Below, piece after piece: positions 1 to 7,823 of a stretch of DNA of 24,585 nucleotides. Positions within the stretch are counted from its first letter, which is position 1. The number at the start of each line of letters is the position of its first letter. The DNA is taken from positions 1 through 24,585 of the forward strand of contig JALRLN010000008.1 of assembly GCA_023254445.1 (NCBI GenBank), given 5' to 3'. Both the position numbers and the translations under genes were made by a program. The notes under the pieces were generated by a model that ran no database searches, had not been told where the DNA came from, and saw nothing but the letters and a program-made list of their open reading frames with translations. The DNA is from Candidatus Poseidoniaceae archaeon. Its GTDB lineage: Archaea > Thermoplasmatota > Poseidoniia > Poseidoniales > Poseidoniaceae.

Positions 1-2
1 TG

Positions 3-335
3 GACGACGACGCGTGGACGGCCATGATGCGTGGCGTCGCTGCCTTCCATCACAAGCACGACTTCGCCGGCAACAACGGACACGACATGGGGTACCGCAT
101 CGCGTTGACCGTCGAAGAACTCGGCGAGTTGGCAGCGGCCATCACGAAATCGAAGCCGATCGAAGAGGTGGCTGAAGAGATGGCAGACGTGCTCATCCTC
201 TTGATGGGCCACAGCCTCGCGATGGAAATCGACCTGAAAGCAGCCTTCGAAGCCAAACTCGAACGGATCATGAAGCGAGCTGCCAGGCAGGGGCGGCTCG
301 GCGTTCGCGTGACGGAGTACACGAACGAATCCTGA
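3..335 (+). CDS. MazG-like nucleotide pyrophosphohydrolase domain protein (5' partial)
   Basis: This is a small all-alpha MazG-type protein, a family that hydrolyses (d)NTPs to the monophosphate and pyrophosphate. The visible signature is EELGELAAA followed by EEVAEEMADVLILL, which matches the EExxE plus ExxD metal-binding helices of the MazG/iMazG fold. The frame is open to the left edge, and residues before the first in-window ATG (position 24) look genuine: a Trp two residues upstream of that ATG followed by FHHKHDF suits the family N-terminus. The true start is therefore probably just outside the window. It ends in TGA at 333-335 and runs in the same direction as the next gene after a short gap. 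Family assignment is fairly secure, but the substrate cannot be told. Confidence 0.8.
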   Translation, partial: DDDAWTAMMRGVAAFHHKHDFAGNNGHDMGYRIALTVEELGELAAAITKSKPIEEVAEEMADVLILLMGHSLAMEIDLKAAFEAKLERIMKRAARQGRLGVRVTEYTNES

Positions 336-369
336 GAAAGCCTCATCGGTGCAATGCAAATGGCAGGCT

Positions 370-1722
370 ATGGTGGTCAACACGTCGGGCGTGAGCCCAT
401 CCGCACGTGACCCACTCGACGCTATTCGTGAAGCGCTGGAACCGGTCCGCGCGCCGCGTTTCCTCGACCTCAACCTCCCCCGCACGGGTTGGGGCTGGGC
501 TGGTGTCGTCGCTCCATTGCTGATCATTGTCGTATTCCCACACCCGCTCGTGGTCTACATCGCAGGGGCCCTCATGGCGTACTGCTGTCCAACAGGGATC
601 GAATTGGCCATCGCCAAGGTGAGGGAATCGGTTGGGTCATGCGCAACCGTCACGTACGAGCAAGGGCCCAACGGCGAGCTCACGGAACCGTCGAAAGGCA
701 CGCACAGCGAGGGGTGGTTTGTTGTCCCACCACAAATCGATGCATGGCATGTCGAACGCCCGTACGACCCCGATCCTTCTGGACTGCTCGCCGAACACCC
801 GGTGAACGTTGGGACGCCTGTTGCTGCGATGTTCACCCTCCGTTCCTTGCTCCGCGTCGCGCAAAGCGCTGTTCTGGCTTTCTTTGCATGGTGGGTGTTC
901 AGCACCACAGGGAGCACGGACTGGCTGTACATCTGCCTCGCAGGCGGCCAACTCCTCCTTGTGTCTCGCTGGCTGAAGGTTCGGAAGTGGCGGGCCCTCA
1001 GCGACCTGCCGACCTCGACCGTCCGTTCTGCGGCCGTTGGAAAGGTCGAGGTCTTCGGTCAACTTCGGCCCCGTACCACATGGCCGCTTCCTGTCGCCGT
1101 CGACAACGATCCTCGCAAACTCGGTCACGGGCTTGGGGCATGGACCTGGCGTTATGGGCACCTTTTCGAATGGGAGGAGTGGGTCGAAGAGCGTGATGAA
1201 GAGGGTAACGTGACGGGTGGTCGTTGGGACAACCGCAGCGCGTACACCTTCATCAGGGGGGCCGAGGGGTCGTGGCCGACCTTGCTTCATGATGGTACGG
1301 GGGGCATCGCCCTGAACGCCAACCTCCTCGACCATCCGCCCCGCGTGAACGATTGGAGGTCCGCAGACCACTCGCTCTGGTCCACCCGTGGACGGCCGTC
1401 AGGAAAGGTCAGGAATACGAGGGCCTACCACTCGTGGGACCTGAACGGATGGGCCATGGGGGAGCCACTGTTCGCGTCGTGCTACGCGGTCCCGAGATCG
1501 AACGATGAGCTTCAAGAAGAATCGGTGGACAGCAGCATAGCGTGCGCCAACATCGAATTGACGCGTGAGGGCTCGGCGCTGGGCCACGCGGTCACCGTCC
1601 ATCGAGGAACAGAACTCCTGGCCATGCAGGAGATGGAAAGCAGCATTGGGGCCATGCTTCCATCCAGCATCTTGGTCTGCGTCTCCCTCTTCACGTTCCT
1701 CACGAACGGTGTTTGGTTCTGA
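370..1722 (+). CDS. GIDE-domain-like integral membrane protein
   Basis: A protein of about 450 residues with an N-terminal pair of hydrophobic segments (roughly residues 40-75), a second pair near residues 160-200 and a single C-terminal segment in the last 25 residues. Between them lies a soluble region containing PTSTVRSAAVGKVEVFGQ, a WTWRYGHLFEW segment and DGTGGIALN. This order (TPTSxxRSAAxGxVEVxGxxRP, then a Y/W-R-Y strand, then DxTGxxxxxP) is the pattern of the GIDE domain, found in the mitochondrial E3 ligase MULAN and in many prokaryotic membrane proteins of unknown role. There is no RING finger, so ubiquitin-ligase activity should not be inferred. I chose the ATG at 370; a GTG at 349 would add seven residues. 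Its TGA stop abuts the stop of the opposing DHFR gene (TGATCA at 1720-1725). Confidence 0.65.
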   Translation: MVVNTSGVSPSARDPLDAIREALEPVRAPRFLDLNLPRTGWGWAGVVAPLLIIVVFPHPLVVYIAGALMAYCCPTGIELAIAKVRESVGSCATVTYEQGPNGELTEPSKGTHSEGWFVVPPQIDAWHVERPYDPDPSGLLAEHPVNVGTPVAAMFTLRSLLRVAQSAVLAFFAWWVFSTTGSTDWLYICLAGGQLLLVSRWLKVRKWRALSDLPTSTVRSAAVGKVEVFGQLRPRTTWPLPVAVDNDPRKLGHGLGAWTWRYGHLFEWEEWVEERDEEGNVTGGRWDNRSAYTFIRGAEGSWPTLLHDGTGGIALNANLLDHPPRVNDWRSADHSLWSTRGRPSGKVRNTRAYHSWDLNGWAMGEPLFASCYAVPRSNDELQEESVDSSIACANIELTREGSALGHAVTVHRGTELLAMQEMESSIGAMLPSSILVCVSLFTFLTNGVWF

Positions 1723-2208
1723 TCACGAACGGGACCAACGTTCCATGGTTTGGTCGTGTTGGTCGCCTTCCCCTGCGGGGACGAACGTTGAGGCTTCGAG
1801 GGTCCACGTCGAATCGTCCAATGCGGGTGCGAATGTGTCGGCCCCTTCTACCGTGGTGTGGATCACGGTGCGGTGAACCACGTCGGCGCAGGGAAGGGAT
1901 TGAGCGTACACCTCGCCCCCTCCAATGACGAAGAGGACCTCCTCTGTCGACGAACGGTTCAGCACCTCCTCAATGGAGGTGCGCAGGGCAGGTTCCTCCG
2001 TCCACGATCGGTCCCTCGTCAACACCAGGTTCTCTCGGCCCGGCAGGGGGAATGGCAGGCTCTCCCACGTACGCCGTCCCATGACCACCGGATGCCCCAT
2101 CGTCACGCGTTTGAAGTGCTGCAGGTCGCTGCGTTGGCGCCACGGCAGGTCGCCATCTTTCCCAATGGCCCCGGCTTCGTCCTGCGCCCAGATGAGGTGC
2201 AGCGGCAT
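1723..2208 (-). CDS. folA: Dihydrofolate reductase
   Basis: Reduces dihydrofolate to tetrahydrofolate with NADPH, regenerating the cofactor oxidised by thymidylate synthase. The 161 residues match the usual bacterial DHFR length. Visible landmarks are the N-terminal strand LIWAQDEAGAIGKDGDLPW (substrate loop with the conserved LPW), FKRVTMGHPVVMGRRTWESL (cofactor-binding T and the MGRxTWESL motif), the PLPGRENLVLTR strand and VIGGGEVYAQSLP (the GGxxxY nucleotide-binding motif). The ATG start at 2208 lies nine bases after the thyA stop, so the two are almost certainly co-transcribed and functionally coupled. The TGA stop directly touches the stop of the convergent membrane-protein gene. Family assignment is firm. 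Confidence 0.95.
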   Translation of the reverse strand: MPLHLIWAQDEAGAIGKDGDLPWRQRSDLQHFKRVTMGHPVVMGRRTWESLPFPLPGRENLVLTRDRSWTEEPALRTSIEEVLNRSSTEEVLFVIGGGEVYAQSLPCADVVHRTVIHTTVEGADTFAPALDDSTWTLEASTFVPAGEGDQHDQTMERWSRS

Positions 2209-2217
2209 GGCAGGTCC

Positions 2218-3012
2218 TCACACTGCGATGGGAGCCGCGATGTGCGGGTGGTGTTCGTAGCCCACGATCTCGATATGTTCGGCGGTGAAGTCGTCGATGT
2301 CATCGATGCTCGGGTCGAGCCGGAGGCTCGGCAGCGGCAACGGCTCGCGGGTGATCTGCAACCGCGCTTGGTCAAGGTGGTTGTTGTAGAGGTGCGCGTC
2401 GCCGAGGCTGTGGACGAAGACGCCCGGTTCGAGCCCGCAGACCTGCGCCATCATGTGGGTTAGGAGGCTATAGGACGCGATGTTGAACGGCACCCCGAGG
2501 AACACGTCGGCGCTTCGTTGGTACATTTGGCAGTTGAGCCGCCCGTTCGCGACGTGGAATTGGAAGAAGGCATGGCAGGGCATCAGGGCCATGTCGGGCA
2601 GGTCCGCAACGTTCCATGCGCTCACGATGATGCGACGGCTGTTCGGTTGATCTTTGATGAGCCGAATCGCCTCCGCAATCTGGTCGTGTTCCTCACCGTC
2701 GGGCCCGACCCAACGCCGCCACTGCTTTCCGTACACGGGGCCAAGATCGCCGTGTTCGTCGGCCCACTCGTTCCAGATGCGGACGCCGTTCTCCTGGAGG
2801 TAGCGAACGTTGGTGTCCCCTTTGAGGAACCACAGCAATTCATGCACCACGGAAGGGATGTGGATGCGCTTCGTGGTGACGAGGGGAAAGCCTTCGCTCA
2901 GGTCGAACCGCATTTGATGACCGAACACGCTCAGCGTCCCCGTTCCCGTTCGGTCGCCTTTCTCCACGCCTTCCTCAAGCACCCTCCGGATGAGGTCGAG
3001 GTAAGCGTCCAT
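2218..3012 (-). CDS. thyA: Thymidylate synthase (ThyA type)
   Basis: Methylates dUMP to dTMP using methylene-tetrahydrofolate and releases dihydrofolate, the substrate of the DHFR encoded next. Starting at the ATG at 3012 the protein is 264 residues (MDAYLDLIRRVLEEG...), the same length as the E. coli enzyme, with the catalytic cysteine at residue 146 in LMPCHAFFQF. Other family motifs are RTGTGTLSVFG, LWFLKGDTN, GPVYGKQWR, QRSADVFLGVPFNIASY and HLYNNH near the C-terminus. The frame is open a further 43 codons upstream, but that stretch has no ThyA similarity and runs into the acyltransferase gene, so I rejected it. It is the middle gene of an apparent acyltransferase-thyA-folA operon. No clear Shine-Dalgarno sequence precedes it. 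Confidence 0.97.
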   Translation of the reverse strand: MDAYLDLIRRVLEEGVEKGDRTGTGTLSVFGHQMRFDLSEGFPLVTTKRIHIPSVVHELLWFLKGDTNVRYLQENGVRIWNEWADEHGDLGPVYGKQWRRWVGPDGEEHDQIAEAIRLIKDQPNSRRIIVSAWNVADLPDMALMPCHAFFQFHVANGRLNCQMYQRSADVFLGVPFNIASYSLLTHMMAQVCGLEPGVFVHSLGDAHLYNNHLDQARLQITREPLPLPSLRLDPSIDDIDDFTAEHIEIVGYEHHPHIAAPIAV

Positions 3013-3052
3013 GGGGGGAACTTCTTGCCTCGGCCCTTGAGCCTTGTCGGCC

Positions 3053-3904
3053 TCACGGTGCGCCGAGGTGACGCAAACTCGCCATGAGTTGGTCCGTGAA
3101 GCGACGATGAAGGGCGCCAACGCGTGCACGAAGTTCTGCATCGTCGAGGGCCCCCAACGCTTCCACGTCCGCGTCCGACATCGCTCCCCCGTCTGGATGG
3201 CTCAGCCAGGAACGCCAGGAGATGCCTGCCCCGATGTGGATGTGGACCGGACGCCAGAGGCGAGGCAAGGCGTGGTCGGATGGCGTCATCATTTCACGCG
3301 TGCCTTGCAAGGCGACGGGCACCACGGTGGCTTCTGGGACAGAGGACGCCAAACGGGCCACCCCTGTTTTCGCTTCCAACAGGTACGGGGCTTCGGTACG
3401 CTTGGAACGCGTGCCTTCTGGGAAGATCCCGACCGCCCTTCCAGCGCGAAGCAGGGCCACGGCACTCTCGAGGGCATCTTGTGCACCGCTCTCACGGTTG
3501 GTCTCGATTTGCCCTGTCGCGCGCATCAACCAACGGCGTGGCCCGGACTCAAAGTGACCGTCCTTGGCGAGGTAGTGGGCCTTCCGTCGGGAGGCCATGA
3601 TCACCATGACAGGGTCCACGTGCGAAAGGTGGTTCGCGGCCAAGATGACCGGTCCACGTCGTGGGACGTGGTGCAGGCCACGCATGCGCAACCGCATGAA
3701 GAGCCGCATGGTTGGGTTCACCATGATGCGGATTCGACGGTAGTTCGGGTACCGAAGTTCCACAGCCTCCGCCTCGTTGATGCTGCTGCGGAGAGCGACG
3801 TGGCTCCATGGGTCCGCTGCTTCTGCGCCCACGGAATGACCCGGTCGGGTGGGGTCAAGAAACTTCAGGCTGAAGGGGTTCATCACGACCTGCTTCGCCT
3901 GCAT
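3053..3904 (-). CDS. PlsC-family 1-acyl-glycerol-phosphate acyltransferase-like protein
   Basis: A member of the LPLAT/PlsC superfamily, which transfers acyl groups to lysophosphatidate or related acceptors at the membrane. From the chosen ATG (3904) the 283-residue protein carries motif I NHLSHVDP (His92, Asp97: the catalytic HX4D), the motif GQIETNRESG, the phosphate-binding FPEGTRS (161-167) and the VVPVALQGT strand. There are no strong transmembrane helices. Its substrate in an organism with archaeal lipids is uncertain; an acyltransferase does not by itself imply ester lipids. An ATG at 4003 would overlap the divergent gene by 54 bases, so I prefer the internal start, leaving 45 bases between the divergent genes; a start at 3883 is also possible. 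The thyA start lies 40 bases downstream, suggesting one transcript. Confidence 0.85.
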   Translation of the reverse strand: MQAKQVVMNPFSLKFLDPTRPGHSVGAEAADPWSHVALRSSINEAEAVELRYPNYRRIRIMVNPTMRLFMRLRMRGLHHVPRRGPVILAANHLSHVDPVMVIMASRRKAHYLAKDGHFESGPRRWLMRATGQIETNRESGAQDALESAVALLRAGRAVGIFPEGTRSKRTEAPYLLEAKTGVARLASSVPEATVVPVALQGTREMMTPSDHALPRLWRPVHIHIGAGISWRSWLSHPDGGAMSDADVEALGALDDAELRARVGALHRRFTDQLMASLRHLGAP

Positions 3905-3949
3905 GAGCCGTTCGCCAAGGCTCAAGACGGGCCATGCCGCCGAGTGGTC

Positions 3950-5179
3950 ATGCGAGGTGCGGTTGTGGGCCTCCTGCTGTGCCTCGTTGTGCTGCCTGTC
4001 CATGCACCGTTTGTGGCCGCTGAAACCTGGGAAGAGGACGGTTGGCTTCGAACACCGCTCGCGGAAGAGCGGCTTGAAGCAGGTGATGAGTTCGGTTGCG
4101 CAGGGTTCCCTGGCTTGTCGTGGGCGAACGACCCCGGTGCTGTGGCATCGGCATGCCGCGCCTACCTCGGTGACCGAACAAACGCCTCACGTTGGGGCGA
4201 TGCCCCGCTCTCCATCGGGACGCCGCGAGGCCTCACCGCGTCCGACCACACCACGCTCGGCGGCTTGGGCTTCACGGTCCACGGCGACGATCTCGGGCTC
4301 AGCAACGGGGCGTGGCACGACGCAGAGGACGTCCCAATGGTTGAGGAGGATTGGTACGATCTCGGACGTCGTGGTGGTTCGCTCGAACGTGACGTCGCTG
4401 ACCTTGAGGGGCTTCGGAGTGCGCTTGATGAAGGAGGGGTCGTGAACCTCTACTGGGTTGGCCGCGTCGGGGACATCAGCATCCGTCACGATGCCGACGT
4501 CGTTGACATGCTGCTGGAGCGGGACGACGTTTGGTTCACCACCTGGGGCGAGGCATGGTCGACCTGGGCCATTGGTCGTTGCCATGAATTCATCCTTGAG
4601 GTGGTCGATGAACGGCGTGTGGGGTTCACCCTCCTCGACACCGACGCATGCCGAGGTGCGAACCCTGAGGTCTGGAGGGTGCCGACGACATGGCGTGTGT
4701 CGCTCCCAAGCCATGTCGGCGTCGACGCCGTTCTGGTCGACGGCACCCCGGCCGTTGACTTGTCGAGCGAGAGGAACACGGCCGTAGGGTGGCGCATCGA
4801 TAAGGGTGACCTGTTGCTGAGCCTGTCCGTTGGTCAGCGGATGGAGGTGCTCGTGAACAGCGACGTCAACCGTTCCGACCTTGACGTCATCGAAATGACG
4901 CCACAATGGAATGGACGCTCCGTCGCCGTGACGGTCGCTGGTCACGACACGACCGACCTTCAACGCTGGAGCCGGCGCTTCCTTGAGGTCGAGGACCTGC
5001 GTTTCACGTGGCTGGTTTCCCCTCGCGTCGCGGATCCAGACATGCCATGGCTCCCGTGGGTTGGCGTCCTCGCAGGAGCAGCGACGGTGGCCGGCATGCG
5101 CTATGTGATTTCGAGGGACGATGGTACGTCGGCCATCGTCAAACCAGGCCAAGGTCATGCCCGGGATGCTGAAGAGTGA
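3950..5179 (+). CDS. Secreted or membrane-anchored protein of unknown function
   Basis: I do not recognise this 409-residue protein with confidence. The N-terminus is a clear signal peptide (MRGAVVGLLLCLVVLPVHAPFVAA, with likely cleavage before ETWEEDGW), and a single hydrophobic segment near the C-terminus (PWVGVLAGAATVAGM) followed by a charged tail would anchor it facing outwards. The exported part includes ACRAYLGDRTNASRWG, a VWFTTWGEAWSTW segment and a C-terminal beta-rich stretch. The arrangement loosely recalls extracellular glycan-active proteins such as polysaccharide-deacetylase-like proteins, but I cannot point to a complete catalytic motif and treat that as a guess. The ATG at 3950 is chosen because it sits exactly at the signal peptide; the frame is open far upstream, but that part is antisense to the acyltransferase gene. 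Confidence 0.7.
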   Translation: MRGAVVGLLLCLVVLPVHAPFVAAETWEEDGWLRTPLAEERLEAGDEFGCAGFPGLSWANDPGAVASACRAYLGDRTNASRWGDAPLSIGTPRGLTASDHTTLGGLGFTVHGDDLGLSNGAWHDAEDVPMVEEDWYDLGRRGGSLERDVADLEGLRSALDEGGVVNLYWVGRVGDISIRHDADVVDMLLERDDVWFTTWGEAWSTWAIGRCHEFILEVVDERRVGFTLLDTDACRGANPEVWRVPTTWRVSLPSHVGVDAVLVDGTPAVDLSSERNTAVGWRIDKGDLLLSLSVGQRMEVLVNSDVNRSDLDVIEMTPQWNGRSVAVTVAGHDTTDLQRWSRRFLEVEDLRFTWLVSPRVADPDMPWLPWVGVLAGAATVAGMRYVISRDDGTSAIVKPGQGHARDAEE

Positions 5180-5215
5180 CGAAGCCTTCATGCCCGTTCT
5201 CACCTGCGGCAGAGC

Positions 5216-5222
5216 GGAGGGG
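5216..5222 (+). promoter_or_regulatory. Shine-Dalgarno-like site of trpS
   Basis: GGAGGGG lies five bases before the ATG at 5228 and can pair with the 3' end of 16S rRNA. It supports that start, which also gives the expected DPW...DY...FG archaeal TrpRS N-terminus. Sites this clear are uncommon in the window. Confidence 0.5.
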
Positions 5223-5227
5223 TTCGA

Positions 5228-6598
5228 ATGGAGATCGATCCGTGGAGCAGCGCGCAATCCACGGACTACGACGCCATCGTCGAGCGTTTTGGTCTCAGCA
5301 GGACCGAAGGATTGGACCTTCCCGAGCCAACCCGCCTCCATCGCCGTGGCATCGTGTTTGCCCACAGGGACCTCGAAGGGGTGTTGGATGCGCAACGTCG
5401 ACGTGAGCCATTCGGTGTCCTCACGGGCTTGATGCCCTCTGGTCGAATGCACCTCGGGCACTCCATGGTCATCGAGCAGGTCCGCTGGTTCCAGCACCAT
5501 GGTGGTGACGTGACCATTGCTGTCGCCGACCTCGAAAGCCAAGCCACGAGGGGCGTTGGCCTGAGGGAAGGCCGGCGCATCGCCCTTGAGGAGTACGTGG
5601 CCAATTATGCAGCACTGGGACTTGACCCAGAACGAACACAGGTCTACTTCCAATCGTCCCGTCCAGCCGTGCAGCGTTTGGGCTTTCAACTCGGCCGGAG
5701 GACCAACCTTTCGGAATTTGAAGCCATCTATGGGTTCAAGGGGGACACCAACCTTGCCCACGTCCAAGCCCCGCTGGTGCAGGCCGGCGATATCCTTCAT
5801 CCCCAACTCGACGAGCATGGGGGGTTGCGCCCCATTGTCGTCCCGGTCGGTGTGGACCAAGACCCACATCTCCGGCTCACGAGGGGCCTCGCCTCGAAGT
5901 CCAATTGGTTCAACCTCAAGGAGGCGAAATCCGGTGGCCTCACCATCAGCCTGTCCGTGCAGGACGAGAACGCAGCGGCCTTGGGCGTCGGCCCCCAAGG
6001 TCGCTTGAACAAGGAGCAGCGGCACTCCGTCTTCGCGAGCATCACGGCCGGTTTGAGCAACATGGGGTTCAGCGACATTCGACCCAATCCGAAGCACGGA
6101 ACGGTGGACGTCCCATCGGCCACCAAGCGGGACCAACCTGCCGTTCGGCTCATGCTGCTTCGGCTTGAGCGGTCCCTTGGCGGCATGGGGCTGATGGCAC
6201 CGTCGTCCACGTACCATCACTTCGCTGTGGGCCTTGACGGGGACAAAATGTCCAGCAGCCGACCGGATTCAACGATCTTCCTGGCCGATGAACTCCCACA
6301 GGTTGCAAAGAAGATCAAGCGGGCCTTTTCTGGTGGTCAACCCACGGTGGAAGAGCACCGCCGTTTGGGTGGGGATCCCGAGCGTGACGTGCCGTTTCAG
6401 TACATGGCCTATTTCTTCGAGGAAGACGACGCGGTGCTCGCCGAACTGGCGGAAGCCTACCGGAGCGGTCGGCTCCTCGCGGGAGAGATGAAGCAAGCCT
6501 GCATCGACCGCGCTGAAGCATGGTTGGGCGACTTGGCCGAGCGCCGTGACGAGACGGCACACATGGTCGGTGAGTTCCTCGCGACGGACGCACGTTGA
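5228..6598 (+). CDS. trpS: Tryptophanyl-tRNA synthetase, archaeal type
   Basis: Class I synthetase charging tRNA-Trp. The 456-residue protein begins MEIDPWSSAQSTDYDAIVERFG, a typical archaeal/eukaryotic TrpRS opening that includes the extra N-terminal region absent from most bacterial enzymes. The HIGH-type motif is HLGH at residues 75-78 (PSGRMHLGHSMV), and the KMSKS-type motif is KMSSS at 340-344. The intervening VPVGVDQDPHLRLTR segment and the ISLSVQDEN region fit the tryptophan-binding core, although the Rossmann-fold body is somewhat divergent. The gene starts 48 bases after the secreted-protein gene and ends convergently with zpr1, leaving one base between the two stop codons. Function is confident. 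Confidence 0.93.
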   Translation: MEIDPWSSAQSTDYDAIVERFGLSRTEGLDLPEPTRLHRRGIVFAHRDLEGVLDAQRRREPFGVLTGLMPSGRMHLGHSMVIEQVRWFQHHGGDVTIAVADLESQATRGVGLREGRRIALEEYVANYAALGLDPERTQVYFQSSRPAVQRLGFQLGRRTNLSEFEAIYGFKGDTNLAHVQAPLVQAGDILHPQLDEHGGLRPIVVPVGVDQDPHLRLTRGLASKSNWFNLKEAKSGGLTISLSVQDENAAALGVGPQGRLNKEQRHSVFASITAGLSNMGFSDIRPNPKHGTVDVPSATKRDQPAVRLMLLRLERSLGGMGLMAPSSTYHHFAVGLDGDKMSSSRPDSTIFLADELPQVAKKIKRAFSGGQPTVEEHRRLGGDPERDVPFQYMAYFFEEDDAVLAELAEAYRSGRLLAGEMKQACIDRAEAWLGDLAERRDETAHMVGEFLATDAR

Positions 6599-6599
6599 C

Positions 6600-7187
6600 T
6601 CAGGCCGAGAAAACCGGGACCTCTGGGCCGAGGGGCAGATTCGCGAGTTCCGTCTCGGTCAGCGGACGCTGCGAGGCGTCGTCGCTCAGAATGACCGACC
6701 TGCCGGTCGGGTCGAGCAGTTCCAAGGTCAACGGCATCGTCGGCGTTCCGAGGATGGCCATCGCCAAGGCTGCACGCAGGTGTTCAAGCGTCGCGATTGC
6801 TTCGACATCGCTCGCCTCCAGGTCACGTTCCACGATGTCCAGCACGTCCGAAAACCGCACCAACACCCCCTCGACGTTCGACACGTATCCTGTTGAAGAC
6901 GAACCCGGTGCGACTTCAAGGTCGAGTTCTGGGATCCGCACCGTGCATCCCGTCGACCGTACCACCCGTGCGGTGAGGTCCTCTGGACCCTTGACGGGCA
7001 GCGACCATGCGCTGGGGTCAACCGACTCGGCGGGAATGAGGTCCGTTTGCCGCCACCCACACGCCATGCAGAGCAGGGTCACTTGGGTGTGCTCGCCAAA
7101 GTATGGGATGGTGTCCACGTGCGTCCGCAGGCGGAGGCCCTTTGGATCGCTGCACATCGGGCACGGGGACGCAACGTCCTGTTCCAT
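6600..7187 (-). CDS. ZPR1-type zinc-finger protein
   Basis: A 195-residue single-module ZPR1 homologue. Cys9-x2-Cys12 and Cys40-x2-Cys43 make the four-cysteine zinc finger, with the family hallmark DTIPYFGEHTQ between them and CMACGWRQTD after; the beta-rich A/B-type domain (VRSTGCTVRIPELDLEV, then GYVSNVEGVL) follows. Eukaryotic ZPR1 binds eEF1A as a folding chaperone and contains two such modules, whereas archaeal proteins contain one; a similar role for aEF1A is inference. The ATG at 7187 overlaps the sepF-like stop as TGATG, which suggests translational coupling; a TTG six bases upstream is a weaker alternative. It ends one base from the trpS stop. Confidence 0.88.
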   Translation of the reverse strand: MEQDVASPCPMCSDPKGLRLRTHVDTIPYFGEHTQVTLLCMACGWRQTDLIPAESVDPSAWSLPVKGPEDLTARVVRSTGCTVRIPELDLEVAPGSSSTGYVSNVEGVLVRFSDVLDIVERDLEASDVEAIATLEHLRAALAMAILGTPTMPLTLELLDPTGRSVILSDDASQRPLTETELANLPLGPEVPVFSA

Positions 7188-7756
7188 CACCAACGCCTCC
7201 CGTCGCTTGGGTCGTCGGGAAGGGTTCCAACAGCTTCCTCCACCCCACGAAGGCCTTCGATGCCGGGTGGCAGCACGAGCAGGCGGGTGTCGGTCAATTG
7301 CAGCAGGCGCCCTGCAAGGTCCCCTTCCACGAAGCGCTTCAGGTGGAAGATCGCTTCACGGAACGCATCAGGGCGGGCAAACAAGGCCCCAACATCAAGC
7401 AGCACGACATCGCCGTCCGCAACCCAATCCATCACCTGCGCTACGCCCTCGAGGCCGTGCAGATCGGCACGGTGGATCACAGGTGCGTCACGATGCACCG
7501 GCGCGGGTGCTGCGGGGTACAGGAGCCGGAGGTCATGGTACCTGCTCGGCACGGAAGGCGCCGGGGGGACGTCTGGTGCACGCTGAAGGCTTGGCATCTC
7601 AAAGCCCGGCAGGGGGGACGGCTGAGGCGATGGCGCCGGAACGCCTTCGAAAGCGTCGAGGGAAAATTGCCCCTCGTCACGTTCGTTTCTCCGTGCCACG
7701 CCCCCTCCTCGCGTCGAGGTCCAATGAAGGCTCCCCTTGCCGGACGGCGGATTCAT
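7187..7756 (-). CDS. SepF-like cell-division protein with long N-terminal linker
   Basis: A 189-residue protein whose C-terminal ~90 residues fit the SepF fold: a helix with VAQVMDWVADGDVVLLDVG, a second helix REAIFHLKRFV, then EGDLAGRLLQLTDTRLLVLPPGIE, equivalent to the GGDI-x-ll-x-iivtP segment of archaeal SepF, which anchors FtsZ to the membrane. The first ~90 residues are low-complexity and Pro/Ala-rich (PAPSPQPSPLPGFEMP), presumably a linker. I do not see the N-terminal amphipathic membrane-targeting helix expected of canonical SepF, so membrane binding is uncertain. Start chosen at the ATG at 7756; a GTG at 7783 would add nine residues. It is coupled to zpr1 by TGATG and divergent from psmB, sharing a short intergenic region. 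Confidence 0.65.
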   Translation of the reverse strand: MNPPSGKGSLHWTSTRGGGVARRNERDEGQFSLDAFEGVPAPSPQPSPLPGFEMPSLQRAPDVPPAPSVPSRYHDLRLLYPAAPAPVHRDAPVIHRADLHGLEGVAQVMDWVADGDVVLLDVGALFARPDAFREAIFHLKRFVEGDLAGRLLQLTDTRLLVLPPGIEGLRGVEEAVGTLPDDPSDGRRW

Positions 7757-7823
7757 AAGGGTCCTTCGGCCCCTTTCATTCACGCATCCCGTGCTTCATA
7801 CGGGGTCGCGGTGGTGAACCATC

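Noticed and set aside
3013..3141. N-terminal extension of ThyA by 43 codons
   Set aside because: No family similarity, overlaps the acyltransferase 3' end, and the internal ATG gives exactly the standard ThyA length.
4187..6220. A 677-residue open frame on the minus strand across the secreted-protein and trpS genes
   Set aside because: It is antisense to two recognisable + strand proteins, has no domain signature and reflects the high GC content that suppresses stop codons.
6595..7758. A 387-residue + strand frame over zpr1 and the sepF-like gene
   Set aside because: Low-complexity Arg/Ser/Thr-rich shadow; the minus-strand genes have a zinc finger, a recognisable fold and a coupled stop/start.
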